Origin: Nocardioides sp. SR21
GTDB lineage: Bacteria; Actinomycetota; Actinomycetes; Propionibacteriales; Nocardioidaceae
Direction: 5' to 3'
Assembly (NCBI RefSeq): GCF_022761125.1
Contig: NZ_JAKWJR010000004.1
Span: forward strand, 1-64,000
DNA: 64,000 nucleotides
Shown here: piece after piece, positions 36,777 to 45,618 of the stretch
Layout: each line of letters opens with the position of its first letter
Numbering within the stretch: the first letter of the stretch is position 1
The notes under the pieces: model-generated
Told to the model about the DNA's origin: nothing
Seen by the model: only the letters and a program-made list of their open reading frames with translations
The model's database searches: none
Translations under genes and position numbers: made by a program

Positions 36777-37388
36777 ATGAGCATCGCCTTCCTGGTCACG
36801 GCGCTCGTGATCGTCGCGACGCCCGGCACGGGCGCGCTCTACACGATCGCCACCGGGCTGGCGCGCGGCACCCGGGCAAGCGTCCTGGCGGCGTTCGCCT
36901 GCACCCTGGGCACCCTCCCGCACCTGCTCGCCGCGATCACCGGCCTGGCCGCGGTGCTGCACGCGAGCGGTGTCGCGTTCCAGACGATCAAGTACCTCGG
37001 CGTCGCCTACCTGCTGTGGATGGCCTGGGCCACCTGGCGCGACACCGGCGCCCTGTCCGTCGATGCCGGCACGACCCCGGGCTCGCGCCGGCAGGTGCTG
37101 GTCGCCGGCATCACCTTGAACCTGCTCAACCCGAAGCTGACGATCTTCTTCTTCGCCTTCCTCCCGCAGTTCGTGCCGGCCGGCACTCCGCACGAGGTGC
37201 CAAGGATGCTGGCGTTGAGCGCGGTCTTCATGGCGATGACGTTCGTCGTCTTCGCGACGTACGGCGCCGCGGCCGCCGCCCTGCGCGACCGGGTCCTCAC
37301 CCGGCCGCGGGTGGTGCGCCGGATCCGGCAGGCGTTCGCGGCGTCCTTCGTGGCGCTCAGCGCGCGGCTCGCGGTCGAGTCGCGGTAG
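36777..37388 (+). CDS. LysE/RhtB family amino acid exporter
   Basis: A 203-aa inner membrane exporter with about six hydrophobic helices. Family blocks are VATPGTGALYTIATGLARGT at the N terminus, GVAYLLWMAWATWRD in the middle, and the cluster GITLNLLNPKLTIFFFAFLP, the hallmark of LysE/RhtB proteins that export amino acids or their analogues. It starts 9 nt after the preceding gene's stop and precedes a methyltransferase gene by 6 nt, so co-transcription is likely. Confidence 0.9.
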   Translation: MSIAFLVTALVIVATPGTGALYTIATGLARGTRASVLAAFACTLGTLPHLLAAITGLAAVLHASGVAFQTIKYLGVAYLLWMAWATWRDTGALSVDAGTTPGSRRQVLVAGITLNLLNPKLTIFFFAFLPQFVPAGTPHEVPRMLALSAVFMAMTFVVFATYGAAAAALRDRVLTRPRVVRRIRQAFAASFVALSARLAVESR

Positions 37389-37394
37389 TCAGGC

Positions 37395-38216
37395 GTGCGT
37401 GACGGCGAGCCGAGCCGGACGGCGTTCGGCGCGGCGGCGCTCCGGGCGGCGCACCAGGACGACCCGGACCCGATCTTCACCGACCCGCTCGCGGTGCAGA
37501 TCCTCGGCGACGACACCCCGCCCGACCGGGCGTGGGACCAGCCGCGGCTGCGACTGTTCATCGCCGTACGCCACCGGTTCGCCGAGGACGCCCTCGCCGC
37601 CGCGGTCGCCCGCGGCACCCGTCAGGTCGTGGTGCTCGGTGCCGGGCTCGACACGTTCGCCTACCGCAACCCCTACGCGGACACCCGGGTCTTCGAGGTC
37701 GACCACCCGGCGACCGGCGGTTGGAAGCGCGAGCGGCTGGCCGAGACCGGCATCGACGTACCTGCGAACGTCACGTACGTCGCCGTCGACTTCGAGCGCG
37801 ACGCCTTGGCCGCGCGGCTGACGGCCGCCGGCTTCGACGTGACGCGGCCGGCGTTCTTCCTGTGGCTCGGCGTGGTGCCGTACCTGTCGGTCGACGCGAT
37901 CCGCGCGACGCTGGCCGTGGTCGCGAGCGTCCCCGACGGCGAGGTGGCCCTCGACTACGTGCGGCCGGTCGACCGGGCGCCCGCCGAGGCCCGCGCCGCC
38001 CGCCAGGAGCTCGTCGCGAACGTGGCCGGGTTGGGCGAGCCGCTGCAGCCCGGACTCGAGTCCGAGGAGCTGCACGCGATGCTCGCCGAGCTCGGCTTCG
38101 GTGACGTCGAGGACGTCGGCCGCCGCGAGATCCGCAGCCGCTACCTCGGGCTGCCGCCGGGCGACGCCGACGGCGACGCCCACGTGCTGCGGGCTCGCGT
38201 CACCCGGCCGGGATGA
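37395..38216 (+). CDS. Class I SAM-dependent methyltransferase (TIGR00027/LCM-like)
   Basis: A 273-aa methyltransferase of the family that includes leucine carboxyl methyltransferases and many mycobacterial putative O-methyltransferases. RTAFGAAALRAAHQDDPDPI at the N terminus, VVLGAGLDTFAYRNPYADTR as the SAM-binding loop near 80-100, and VFEVDHPATGGWKRERL are characteristic. The start is GTG 37395. The methyl acceptor is unknown. Its 3' end overlaps the convergent monooxygenase-like gene by 17 nt. Confidence 0.85.
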   Translation: MRDGEPSRTAFGAAALRAAHQDDPDPIFTDPLAVQILGDDTPPDRAWDQPRLRLFIAVRHRFAEDALAAAVARGTRQVVVLGAGLDTFAYRNPYADTRVFEVDHPATGGWKRERLAETGIDVPANVTYVAVDFERDALAARLTAAGFDVTRPAFFLWLGVVPYLSVDAIRATLAVVASVPDGEVALDYVRPVDRAPAEARAARQELVANVAGLGEPLQPGLESEELHAMLAELGFGDVEDVGRREIRSRYLGLPPGDADGDAHVLRARVTRPG

Positions 38217-38511
38217 CGTCGTACTCCGCGACGTCGGCGGCGAGGATCGTCGCCCGCTGGTCGTCGCTCGGTCCGCTGCCGCGGAACGCCTCGAGCGAGG
38301 CGCGCGAGTCCCACCGTTCGAGGACGGTCACCCGGGCCGGGTCGACGAGGTCGGCACCGACGGCGAACTCCCGGCACCCGGGCGCGCGGCGCGCGGCCTC
38401 GACGACCGGCACGCAGCCCTCCAGGTAGGCCGCCCGCTCTGCGGGATCGACGGTGAGGTGGCCGGCCACGATGATCATGGTGATGGGACCGAGCAGCGGG
38501 CTCGGACTCAT
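38200..38511 (-). CDS. Antibiotic biosynthesis monooxygenase (ABM) domain protein
   Basis: A small ferredoxin-like ABM-fold protein, 103 aa from ATG 38511 or 92 aa from ATG 38478, which gives the family-typical MIIVAGHLTVDP. The core AAYLEGCVPVVEAARRAPGC and VTVLERWDSRASLEAFRGSG fits cofactor-free monooxygenases or quinol-handling enzymes. ATG 38511 lies 3 nt after the arfB stop on the same strand, supporting translational coupling from the longer start. The reaction is unknown. Confidence 0.8.
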   Translation of the reverse strand: MSPSPLLGPITMIIVAGHLTVDPAERAAYLEGCVPVVEAARRAPGCREFAVGADLVDPARVTVLERWDSRASLEAFRGSGPSDDQRATILAADVAEYDVIPAG

Positions 38512-38514
38512 CGG

Positions 38515-38937
38515 TCACTGGTCGCGCACGCGCCCGCGCATCGACTTGGTCTGGCCGCGCTGCTTCTTCGCGTCGAGCCGGCGCTGCTGGGAGCCGCGGG
38601 TCGGCTTCGTCGGCCGGCGAGGTGGGGGAGGCGGGGCCAGTGCCGCCTTGATCCGCTCCACCAGCCGCTCGCGGGCGGCGACCCGGTTGCGGTGCTGGGA
38701 GCGGTGCTCGGACGCCACGATCACCACCGGCGAGCCGACCCGTCCGACCAGCCGGGCCCGCTGTGCGTCGGAGAGCACGCCGGAGGTGGCGACGTCGTAC
38801 TCGAGCTCCACCCGGCTGTCGGTGGTGTTCACCGACTGCCCGCCCGGCCCCGAGGACCGCGAGAACCGCTCCACCAGCTCGACGGCCGGGATGACCAGCC
38901 GGGCGTCGATGACCAGGTCTTCTCCAGGTCGGCTCAA
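38515..38937 (-). CDS. arfB: Alternative ribosome-rescue factor ArfB (peptidyl-tRNA hydrolase-like)
   Basis: A 140-aa protein that frees stalled ribosomes by hydrolysing peptidyl-tRNA. The release-factor-like motif SGPGGQSVNTTDSRVELEYD contains the catalytic GGQ near residue 30. A basic C-terminal tail (TKPTRGSQQRRLDAKKQRGQ) would insert in the mRNA channel. TTG 38937 is the best start because no ATG or GTG precedes the motif; it overlaps the stop of the CoA-binding protein gene as TTGA, a coupled reinitiation. Confidence 0.88.
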   Translation of the reverse strand: MSRPGEDLVIDARLVIPAVELVERFSRSSGPGGQSVNTTDSRVELEYDVATSGVLSDAQRARLVGRVGSPVVIVASEHRSQHRNRVAARERLVERIKAALAPPPPPRRPTKPTRGSQQRRLDAKKQRGQTKSMRGRVRDQ

Positions 38938-39344
38938 CCGCGCCGCCGCCACTCGATCAGGGGACAGGTGTCCATGACCATCGGTACCCCCGCGGCGGTG
39001 GTGCGCTCGAACGCCGCCTCGTCGACGACCCCGAGCTGGAACCAGACGGCCCCGGCGCCGACCGCGACCGCCTGGTCGGCGAACTCGCCGGCCGCCGCCG
39101 AGCGCCGGAACACGTCGACGACGTCGAGGGGGAAGGGGACGTCGGCGAGCGTGGCGTACCCCTGCTCGCCGAGCACGATCGGGGCGTCCGGGTGGATCGG
39201 CACGATGCGCTTCCCGCGGGCCTGGAGGGCGCGAGCCACGCCGTACGCCGTCCTGCTCGGATCGCCCGACAGGCCGACGACCGCCCACGTCTCGGCGTCG
39301 TCGAGCATCGCCTCGACCCAGTCCGAACGCTGCCAGTCCGCCAT
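38934..39344 (-). CDS. CoA-binding (YccU-like) protein
   Basis: A 136-aa Rossmann-fold protein of the CoA-binding domain family. WAVVGLSGDPSRTAYGVARA is the nucleotide-binding loop, PLDVVDVFRRSAAAGEFADQ and GAVWFQLGVVDEAAFERT follow, and VMDTCPLIEW is the conserved C-terminal block. The role is unclear; CoA binding is a family property. ATG 39344 is chosen because TACAAT lies 6 nt upstream. It is first in a coupled minus-strand set with arfB and the ABM protein. Confidence 0.88.
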   Translation of the reverse strand: MADWQRSDWVEAMLDDAETWAVVGLSGDPSRTAYGVARALQARGKRIVPIHPDAPIVLGEQGYATLADVPFPLDVVDVFRRSAAAGEFADQAVAVGAGAVWFQLGVVDEAAFERTTAAGVPMVMDTCPLIEWRRRG

Positions 39345-39350
39345 GCGTCC

Positions 39351-39356
39351 ATTGTA
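39351..39356 (-). promoter_or_regulatory. -10 element TACAAT of the CoA-binding/arfB set
   Basis: On the minus strand TACAAT lies 6 nt before ATG 39344 in an AT-rich patch, a near-consensus -10 and leaderless start. Confidence 0.55.
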
Positions 39357-39491
39357 TTTCAGGACGACGGTTTCCCATTTTTGCAAACTTTCAGGGGTTC
39401 CCTCCCCGGCGCCGACAGCCACCAGTTAACGTGACGCCCGTCGCACTACCTCCTGGTAGCGCACTCGAGTTGCTCGGGAGGGAGCACACAC

Positions 39492-40394
39492 ATGAATCTT
39501 CGAAAGATCAGCACCCGCGTCGTCGTCGCCGGTGCCACCACCGCGCTGGCCGCAGGCGCGCTCGTCGGCGTGACCGGCACGCCCGCCAACGCCGCAACCG
39601 GCTCGGCCGGCTACACCTGCTCCGTGGCCGGTCAGTCGCTGCCGATCACCGTCGCCGCGACCGGTGAGATCCCGGTCAACTCGCTGGCGACCGGCACCGA
39701 GATCAGCGGCCTGGCGATCCCGGTCGGCGTCGACTTCACGCTGCCCGCCGCCGTCGCCCAGGGCCTCAAGGGCTTCGGCGTGAACACCGTCGGCATCGCC
39801 GGCGCCGGCTTCGGTCTCGCGCTGGGCTCCAAGAGCATCCCGGTCTCGGGCATCACCACCGCCGACCCGGACGCCGAGGGCCCGAAGGTCGCCGGCGACC
39901 CGCTGGTCCCGATCACCGAGGCCGACCTGGTCCTGCCGACCACCGGCGCCATCACCGAGGTCTCCACCCCGGCGCCGGGCAGCTACTCGATCTCGCTGCC
40001 GCAGTCGTTCACCGTGAACATCTCCACGGACTCGCTCGGCACCCTGCCGAACGTCCCCTGCACCCTGAACCAGGGCGAGGACCCGTCGATCATCCCGTTC
40101 GAGGTCACCAAGCAGGGCGCGACCGTCACCGGCAAGGCCCCGGCCTCGGTGAAGAAGAAGAAGGCGTTCAAGATCGTCGCCACCGTCCTGGGCAACAACG
40201 TCCCGGCCACCGGCAAGGTCGTCGCGTCGGAGAAGGGCAAGACCCTCGGCGAGGGCAAGCTCAAGAACGGCAAGGTCACGATCTCGATCAAGGGCATCAA
40301 GAAGCCCGGTCTGCACACGATCGACCTGAAGTACAAGGGTGACAAGCTCACCGCCCCGGCTGCGGGTGGCGTGTTCGTCAACGTCAAGAAGTAG
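39492..40394 (+). CDS. Secreted protein with C-terminal Ig-like domain (DUF6801-like N-terminal part)
   Basis: A 300-aa exported protein. A signal peptide ends near ANA-AT at residue 35. The mature N-terminal domain (about 36-205) has [20 protein letters not shown] and one later Cys in PCTLNQGED, suggesting a disulfide. A Lys-rich bacterial Ig-like domain (about 210-300) has [20 protein letters not shown] and [20 protein letters not shown]. It has a strong ribosome binding site GGGAGGGAG and a strong terminator, so it is a single-gene unit. Probably a surface or matrix protein; function unknown. Confidence 0.82.
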   Translation: MNLRKISTRVVVAGATTALAAGALVGVTGTPANAATGSAGYTCSVAGQSLPITVAATGEIPVNSLATGTEISGLAIPVGVDFTLPAAVAQGLKGFGVNTVGIAGAGFGLALGSKSIPVSGITTADPDAEGPKVAGDPLVPITEADLVLPTTGAITEVSTPAPGSYSISLPQSFTVNISTDSLGTLPNVPCTLNQGEDPSIIPFEVTKQGATVTGKAPASVKKKKAFKIVATVLGNNVPATGKVVASEKGKTLGEGKLKNGKVTISIKGIKKPGLHTIDLKYKGDKLTAPAAGGVFVNVKK

Positions 40395-40406
40395 CACCTG
40401 CTCGTC

Positions 40407-40442
40407 GAACACCCGGCCGGGTTCTGCCCCGGCCGGGTGTTC
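40407..40442 (+). terminator. Terminator hairpin after the secreted protein gene
   Basis: GAACACCCGGCCGGG pairs with CCCGGCCGGGTGTTC (15 bp) around a 6-nt loop, 12 nt after the stop codon. The 3' flank is GCCATTTC rather than a clean T tract. Confidence 0.75.
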
Positions 40443-40484
40443 GCCATTTCGAGACCTGGCGTCGGGGGACCGAACCGGAAAATA

Positions 40485-40490
40485 TACAAT
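40485..40490 (+). promoter_or_regulatory. -10 element TACAAT of the acyl-CoA dehydrogenase gene
   Basis: TACAAT, within AATATACAAT, ends 7 nt before ATG 40498. It is a near-consensus -10 with no room for a ribosome binding site. Confidence 0.6.
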
Positions 40491-40497
40491 CTGGGTC

Positions 40498-41670
40498 ATG
40501 AGCTCCGAGTTCCCCATGTACGCCCTCTCCGAGGAGCACCAGGCGATCCGCGAGGCCGTCCGGGCCGTCTGCGACGCCAAGGTCGCGCCGTTCGCCGCCG
40601 ACGTCGACGAGCACGCGCGTTACCCGCAGGAGGCGGCAGACGCGCTGCTGGCCGCGGACTTCCACGCCCCGCACGTGCCGGAGGAGTACGGCGGCGCCGG
40701 GGCCGACGCCCTGGCCACCGTGCTCGTGATCGAGGAGGTCGCGCGCGCCTGCGCGTCGTCCAGCCTGATCCCCGCGGTGAACAAGCTCGGCTCGCTCCCG
40801 GTGCAGATCGCCGGCTCCGAGGACCTCAAGAAGAAGTACCTCGGTGCGCTGGCGCGCGGCGAGGGCGGCTTCTCGTACTGCCTGTCCGAGCCCGACGCCG
40901 GCTCCGACGCCGTCGGCATGAAGTGCCGCGCCGTCCGCGACGGTGACCACTACGTCCTCGACGGTGTGAAGCGCTGGATCACCAACGCCGGCGAGTCCGA
41001 CTTCTACACCGTGATGGCCGTGACCGACCCCGAGAAGCGCAGCAAGGGCATCTCGGCGTTCGTCGTCGAGAAGTCCGACGAGGGCGTCTCCTTCGGTGCT
41101 CCGGAGAAGAAGCTCGGCATCAAGGGCTCGCCCACCCGCGAGGTCTACCTCGACAACGTGCGCATCCCGGCCGACCGGATGATCGGCGCCGAGGGCACCG
41201 GCTTCGAGACCGCGATGAAGACCCTCGACCACACCCGGGTCACGATCGCCGCGCAGGCGGTCGGCATCGCGCAGGGTGCGCTCGACTACGCGCTCGAGTA
41301 CGCCAAGGAGCGCAAGCAGTTCGGCAAGCCGATCGCGGACTTCCAGGGCCTGCAGTTCATGCTCGCCGACATGGGCATGAAGGTCGAGGCGGCCCGTCAG
41401 ATGACGTACGCCGCCGCCGGCCGCTCCGAGCGTGGCGACGCCGACCTCACCTTCTTCGGCGCCGCGGCCAAGTGCTTCGCCTCGGACGTCGCGATGGAGG
41501 TCACCGTGAACGCCGTGCAGGTGCTGGGTGGCTACGGCTACACCCGCGACTACCCGGTCGAGCGGATGATGCGCGACGCCAAGATCACCCAGATCTACGA
41601 GGGCACCAACCAGGTGCAGCGGATCGTGATGGCCCGCCAGCTCCTCGCCGGGGTGCAGAGCGAGCTCTGA
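40498..41670 (+). CDS. Acyl-CoA dehydrogenase
   Basis: A 390-aa FAD enzyme for the first oxidation step of fatty acyl-CoA or branched acyl-CoA degradation. Visible blocks are [40 protein letters not shown] and [18 protein letters not shown] at the FAD and substrate site. [20 protein letters not shown] is followed by [11 protein letters not shown] with the catalytic-position Glu near residue 368. ATG 40498 follows a -10 element by 7 nt. It is monocistronic before riboswitch 1. Resembles FadE25-type enzymes; chain specificity is not readable. Confidence 0.94.
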   Translation: MSSEFPMYALSEEHQAIREAVRAVCDAKVAPFAADVDEHARYPQEAADALLAADFHAPHVPEEYGGAGADALATVLVIEEVARACASSSLIPAVNKLGSLPVQIAGSEDLKKKYLGALARGEGGFSYCLSEPDAGSDAVGMKCRAVRDGDHYVLDGVKRWITNAGESDFYTVMAVTDPEKRSKGISAFVVEKSDEGVSFGAPEKKLGIKGSPTREVYLDNVRIPADRMIGAEGTGFETAMKTLDHTRVTIAAQAVGIAQGALDYALEYAKERKQFGKPIADFQGLQFMLADMGMKVEAARQMTYAAAGRSERGDADLTFFGAAAKCFASDVAMEVTVNAVQVLGGYGYTRDYPVERMMRDAKITQIYEGTNQVQRIVMARQLLAGVQSEL

Positions 41671-41693
41671 GCACGACCACTAGACTGACCGCT

Positions 41694-41858
41694 GCCAGTC
41701 GTACTCCACTCGTGGGGTCAGGGAACCCGGTGCGAATCCGGGACTGACGCGCAGCGGTGAGGGTGACGGGCGGAGCGTGCCGGCGACGGCAGCCACTGGA
41801 GGTCGACTCCGGGAAGGTGCTCCGGCCCGGTTGAGCCCGAGTCCGAAGACCTGCTGGC
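41694..41858 (+). ncRNA. Cobalamin riboswitch 1 (leads cobG-cobH-cobIJ-cobM)
   Basis: The conserved cobalamin-riboswitch core is clear: GGGAACCCGGTGCGAATCCG, GACGCGCAGCGGTGAGG, the B12 box AGCCACTGG, CGGGAAGG and the 3' AGTCCGAAGACCTGC. P1 is GCCAG (41694-41698) with CTGGC (41854-41858). TAGACT at 41681 is a plausible -10. Binding of adenosylcobalamin would shut off the downstream operon; the off-switch element is not obvious but lies before the GTG at 41929. Confidence 0.93.
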
Positions 41859-41928
41859 CCTAGCGGCGACCGCCGCCAGGTCAGATGCGGATCCCGCGAC
41901 AGGGTCCCAGACCTTAGGGGCTCCACCA

Positions 41929-42753
41929 GTGACAGTCATCCGCGATCGCGGCGACAAGTGCCCCGGGGCGATGCGCCCGTGGGAGGCGGACGACGGGATG
42001 CTGGTCCGGCTCCGGCTGATCGGTGGCCGGATCCCGTCCGACTCCCTGTGCGCCCTCGTCGACGCCGCCGAGCGGTACGGCGACGGGCGCGTCCACCTGA
42101 CCGCGCGGGCGAACGTGCAGGTGCGCGCCTTCCCGGGCGCCGACGGCCGGCTGGACGACGACGCGCTCGCGGCGCTCGACGCGACCGGGCTGCTGCCGAC
42201 CCGCACGCACGAGCTGGTCCGCAACGTGATGGTCTCCCCGCAGAGCGGGCTGGCCGGCGGCCGCGCCGACCTGCGCCCGGTCGCGGCGGAGCTCGACCGG
42301 CTGGTGTGCGCGAGCCCCGCCCTGGCCGGGCTCCCGGGCCGGTTCCTGTTCGTGCTCGACGACGGCCGCGGTGACCTCGTCGACCGCACGTGCGACCTCG
42401 GCCTGGTGGTGCTCGACGAGGACACCGCCCAGCTCCGCGTCGGTGGCCACTGGGGCGAGGTGGTCGCGCTGGACGCGGCCGCGGCTGTGATCGTCGACCT
42501 GGCGCACGACTTCGTCGACCGGCGCGGGGCGGCGTGGCACGTGGCCGAGCTCGACCGCCCCCTGGCTCCGGCGCTGCGACCGGACGCGCGGGTCCCGAGC
42601 CCGAGCGAGCGACTGCCCCACGGCCTGGTCCCCGGCGGCCGACACGTCGTCATGCCCGCGGGGATCGACCGCCCGCTGCTCGGGCGGCTCGACGCCCCCG
42701 AGCTCGTCGTCACGCCCTGGCGCGGCGTACTCGTCCCGGAGGAGACCCGATGA
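41929..42753 (+). CDS. cobG: Short CobG-like protein (precorrin-3B synthase homologue lacking the Fe-S module)
   Basis: A 274-aa member of the nitrite/sulfite reductase-like CobG family. CobG oxidises precorrin-3A before ring contraction. The N-terminal ferredoxin-like half (GDKCPGAMRPWEADDGMLVR, VHLTARANVQVRAFPG, RNVMVSPQSGLAGG) and the second-half remnant ending VVTPWRGVLVPEE are present. The C-terminal module with the four cluster Cys (SGCxKGC type) is absent: the stop comes immediately after TPWRG and cobH starts there. Known CobGs are longer (about 360-460 aa, from memory). It may be inactive or have another role. Confidence 0.75.
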   Translation: MTVIRDRGDKCPGAMRPWEADDGMLVRLRLIGGRIPSDSLCALVDAAERYGDGRVHLTARANVQVRAFPGADGRLDDDALAALDATGLLPTRTHELVRNVMVSPQSGLAGGRADLRPVAAELDRLVCASPALAGLPGRFLFVLDDGRGDLVDRTCDLGLVVLDEDTAQLRVGGHWGEVVALDAAAAVIVDLAHDFVDRRGAAWHVAELDRPLAPALRPDARVPSPSERLPHGLVPGGRHVVMPAGIDRPLLGRLDAPELVVTPWRGVLVPEETR

Positions 42754-43406
42754 GGCCGCCCACCCGCCACTACGACTACGTCACGAGCGGGCCCGACATC
42801 TACGTCGACTCGTTCGCGACGATCCGCCGCGAGGCCGACCTCAGCGGTGTCCCGGCCGATGCCGAGAAGCTCGCGGTGCGGATGATCCACGGCAGCGGCC
42901 AGGTGGACCTGGCCGCCGACCTCGTGGTGCACCCGCGCCTGGTCGTCGCCGCCCGGGCCGCGCTGGAGGCGGGCGCGCCGATCCTCTGCGACGCCACGAT
43001 GGTCGCCACCGGCGTCACCCGGAGCCGGCTGCCCCGCGACAACGACGTCGTCTGCCTGCTCAACGACGAGCGCGTGCCGGCCCTCGCGCAGGAGTGGCGC
43101 ACGACCCGGACGGCGGCCGCCGTGTCGCTGTGGGAGCCGCGGCTGGAAGGCGCCGTCGTCGCGATCGGCAACGCGCCGACCGCGCTGTTCCACCTGCTGG
43201 AGATGGTCCTCGACGGCGGGCCGCGTCCGGCCGCGATCGTCGGCTGTCCGGTGGGCTTCATCGGCGCCGCCGAGTCCAAGCAGGCGCTGATCGACCTCCA
43301 GATCCAGCACGATCTCGACATCCCGTACGTCACCGTCCGCGGCCGCCGAGGCGGCTCCGCGATGACGTCGTCGGCCCTCAACGCACTGGCTCAGGAGCAG
43401 GAATGA
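42750..43406 (+). CDS. cobH: Precorrin-8X methylmutase CobH
   Basis: A 218-aa enzyme that moves the C-11 methyl to C-12, giving hydrogenobyrinic acid. Family blocks are SFATIRREADLSGVPADAEK, AVRMIHGSGQVDLAADLV with the catalytic His near residue 48, ILCDATMVATGVTRSRLP, and AIVGCPVGFIGAAESKQAL. The start is ATG 42750 within an ATGA overlap with cobG; cobIJ follows with the same kind of overlap. Confidence 0.94.
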   Translation: MRPPTRHYDYVTSGPDIYVDSFATIRREADLSGVPADAEKLAVRMIHGSGQVDLAADLVVHPRLVVAARAALEAGAPILCDATMVATGVTRSRLPRDNDVVCLLNDERVPALAQEWRTTRTAAAVSLWEPRLEGAVVAIGNAPTALFHLLEMVLDGGPRPAAIVGCPVGFIGAAESKQALIDLQIQHDLDIPYVTVRGRRGGSAMTSSALNALAQEQE

Positions 43407-44884
43407 CCGGCCACTTCTACGGCGTCGGCGTCGGCCCCGGCGACCCCGAGCTGATCACCCGCAAGGCCGCCCGCCTCATCCAGAGCGCCGACGTGATCGC
43501 GTTCCACGCCGGGGTCGGCAAGGAGTCGAACGCGCGCCGCATCGCCGCCGAGCTGTTCCCCGCCGGCGTGGTCGAGGAGCAGCTGACCTACCCGGTCACG
43601 ACCGGGACGACCGACCACCCGGGCGGGTACGCCGGCGCGCTGGCCGACTTCTACGAGCAGTCCGCCGCCCGGCTGGCCGCGCACCTCGACGCCGGCCGCG
43701 ACGTCGTCCTGCTGTCCGAGGGTGACCCGCTGTTCTACGGGTCGTACATGTACATGCACGACCGGCTGGCCGAGCGGTACCCGACCGAGATCGTGCCCGG
43801 CGTCCCCGCCTTCCTCGCCGCCACCGCGGCCGTCGCCAGCCCGCTGGTCCGCCAGACCGACGTGCTCACGGTGCTGCCCGGCACGCTGCCCGAGCCCGAG
43901 CTCGCCCGCCGGCTGGCCGGCACCGACGGCGCGATCATCATGAAGCTCGGCCGCACGTTCCCGGTCGTCGTCCGCGCCCTCGAGGCCGCCGGCCGGCTCG
44001 GTGACGCGATGTACGTCGAACGCGCGTCGATGCCCGAGCAGCGCTGGCTTCCGGTGGCCGAGGTCGACGCCGAGACCGTGCCGTACTTCTCGCTGATCGT
44101 CGTCACCGGCGACTCGCGCAACGGGCAGCGGTCCCGCGTCGTGGCGGAGCCGTCGGCGGCCGAGCTGCTCGTCGTCGGTCTCGGCCCAGGACCCGAGTCC
44201 TGGTTGACCCCTGAGGTCTCGGCGGCGCTTGCCGAGGTGAGCCACGTCGTCGGCTACGGGCCCTACGTCGACCGGGTCCCGCAGCGCGCCGGGCTCACCC
44301 GGCACGCCTCCGGCAACACCGTCGAGGTCGATCGCGCCCGGCACGCCCTCGAGCTCGCGAGGGCGGGGGAGAAGGTCGCGGTCGTCTCCGGCGGCGACGC
44401 CGGGGTGTTCGGCATGGCGGCCGCGGTCTTCGAGGCCGCCGAGGACCCGGCGTACGCCGGTGTCGCGATCCGCGTGCTGCCCGGGGTCAGTGCCGTGCAG
44501 GCGGTGGCGGCCCGGGCCGGGGCGCCGATCGGGGCGGACTTCGCGGTGGTGTCGCTGTCGGACCGGCTCAAGCCCTGGGCGGTCGTCGAGCGGCGGCTGC
44601 GCGCGATCGCCGAGGCCGACCTGGTGCTCGCGATCTACAACCCCGCGTCGCGCTCGCGTACCGAGCAGGTCGCGACCGCGCAGCAGGTGCTGCTGGAGCA
44701 CCGCAAGCCGGACACGGTCGTCGTCGTCGGTCGCGACGTGGGCCGGGCCGAGGAGTCGCTGACCGTCACGACGCTGAGCGAGCTGGACCCGGCGAGCATC
44801 GACATGAAGTGCCTGCTGATCGTCGGCGCCGAGTCGACGCGGGTGAGCCCGGCCGGCGTCTGGACGCCGAGGTTCGTGGAATGA
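43403..44884 (+). CDS. cobIJ: Fused CobI-CobJ (precorrin-2 C20- and precorrin-3B C17-methyltransferases)
   Basis: A 493-aa fusion of two SAM-dependent tetrapyrrole methylases. The CobI half (about 1-235) opens HFYGVGVGPGDPELITRKAA and has SEGDPLFYGSYMYMHDRLAE. The CobJ half (about 245-493) opens LLVVGLGPGPESWLTPEVSA and has VVSGGDAGVFGMAAAVFEAA and LAIYNPASRSRTEQVATAQQ. CobJ also performs ring contraction of precorrin-3B. Fusion of the two is common in actinobacteria. It overlaps cobH and cobM by ATGA. Confidence 0.94.
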   Translation: MTGHFYGVGVGPGDPELITRKAARLIQSADVIAFHAGVGKESNARRIAAELFPAGVVEEQLTYPVTTGTTDHPGGYAGALADFYEQSAARLAAHLDAGRDVVLLSEGDPLFYGSYMYMHDRLAERYPTEIVPGVPAFLAATAAVASPLVRQTDVLTVLPGTLPEPELARRLAGTDGAIIMKLGRTFPVVVRALEAAGRLGDAMYVERASMPEQRWLPVAEVDAETVPYFSLIVVTGDSRNGQRSRVVAEPSAAELLVVGLGPGPESWLTPEVSAALAEVSHVVGYGPYVDRVPQRAGLTRHASGNTVEVDRARHALELARAGEKVAVVSGGDAGVFGMAAAVFEAAEDPAYAGVAIRVLPGVSAVQAVAARAGAPIGADFAVVSLSDRLKPWAVVERRLRAIAEADLVLAIYNPASRSRTEQVATAQQVLLEHRKPDTVVVVGRDVGRAEESLTVTTLSELDPASIDMKCLLIVGAESTRVSPAGVWTPRFVE

Positions 44885-45618
44885 CCGTCCACTTCGTCGG
44901 CGCCGGCCCGGGCGCGGCCGACCTGCTGACCGTGCGCGCGACGCGGCTGCTGGCGTCGGCGGACGTGGTGCTCTACCCGGGCACGTACCTCGACCCCGAG
45001 GTCCTCAGCCACGTCAGCCCGGACGCGGAGCTCGTCGACACCCAGGACCTCGACCTGGACCAGATCACGGAGCGACTGGTCTCCGGCGGCGACGTCGTGC
45101 GGCTCGTCTCCGGCGACCCGTCGGTGTACTCCGCGCTCGCCGAGCAGACCCGCCGGCTCGACGCGGCCGGCGTCGCGTGGGACGTCACCCCGGGCGTGCC
45201 GGCGTACGCCGCTGCGGCCGCCGAGGTCGGTCGCGAGCTGACGGTCCCGCTGCTCGCCCAGTCGGTCGTGCTGACCCGCACCCGGGCACGGTCGACGGCG
45301 ATGCCGGAGTCCGAGTCGCTGACCGCCTTCGCGCGCACCGGCGCGACGCTGGTGCTGCACCTCGCGATCACGCGCACCCGCGAGCTGATGGCCGAGATCG
45401 CGCCGGAGTACGGCGCCGACTGCCCGGTCGTCGTCGTCCACCGCGCGAGCCAGCCCGAGCAGCAGGTGCTGCGCGGCACCGTCGCGACGATCGCCGACGC
45501 GGTGGAGGCCGCCGGTCTCAGGCAGGCGGCGGTGATCCTCGTCGGCCGTGCCCTCGACCCACGCCCGGGCGGTGAGTCCTACCTCTACGACCCGGCGCGG
45601 GTCCGGAACGCCCACTGA
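44881..45618 (+). CDS. cobM: Precorrin-4 C11-methyltransferase CobM
   Basis: A 245-aa SAM-dependent methylase. VHFVGAGPGAADLLTVRATR is the SAM loop, VVLYPGTYLDPEVLSHVSPD and RLVSGDPSVYSALAEQTRRL are family blocks, and MPESESLTAFARTGATLVLH is diagnostic for CobM/CbiF. It is the last gene of riboswitch unit 1. Its 3' end overlaps the convergent cobL by 34 nt. Confidence 0.94.
   Translation: MTVHFVGAGPGAADLLTVRATRLLASADVVLYPGTYLDPEVLSHVSPDAELVDTQDLDLDQITERLVSGGDVVRLVSGDPSVYSALAEQTRRLDAAGVAWDVTPGVPAYAAAAAEVGRELTVPLLAQSVVLTRTRARSTAMPESESLTAFARTGATLVLHLAITRTRELMAEIAPEYGADCPVVVVHRASQPEQQVLRGTVATIADAVEAAGLRQAAVILVGRALDPRPGGESYLYDPARVRNAH

Noticed and set aside
42390..42749. An N-terminal extension of CobH
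   Set aside because: It would lie inside cobG in another frame; the ATGA overlap and family start support ATG 42750.
43403..44884. A frameshift artefact joining cobI and cobJ
   Set aside because: The frame is continuous, both halves are complete, and the fusion is common in actinobacteria.
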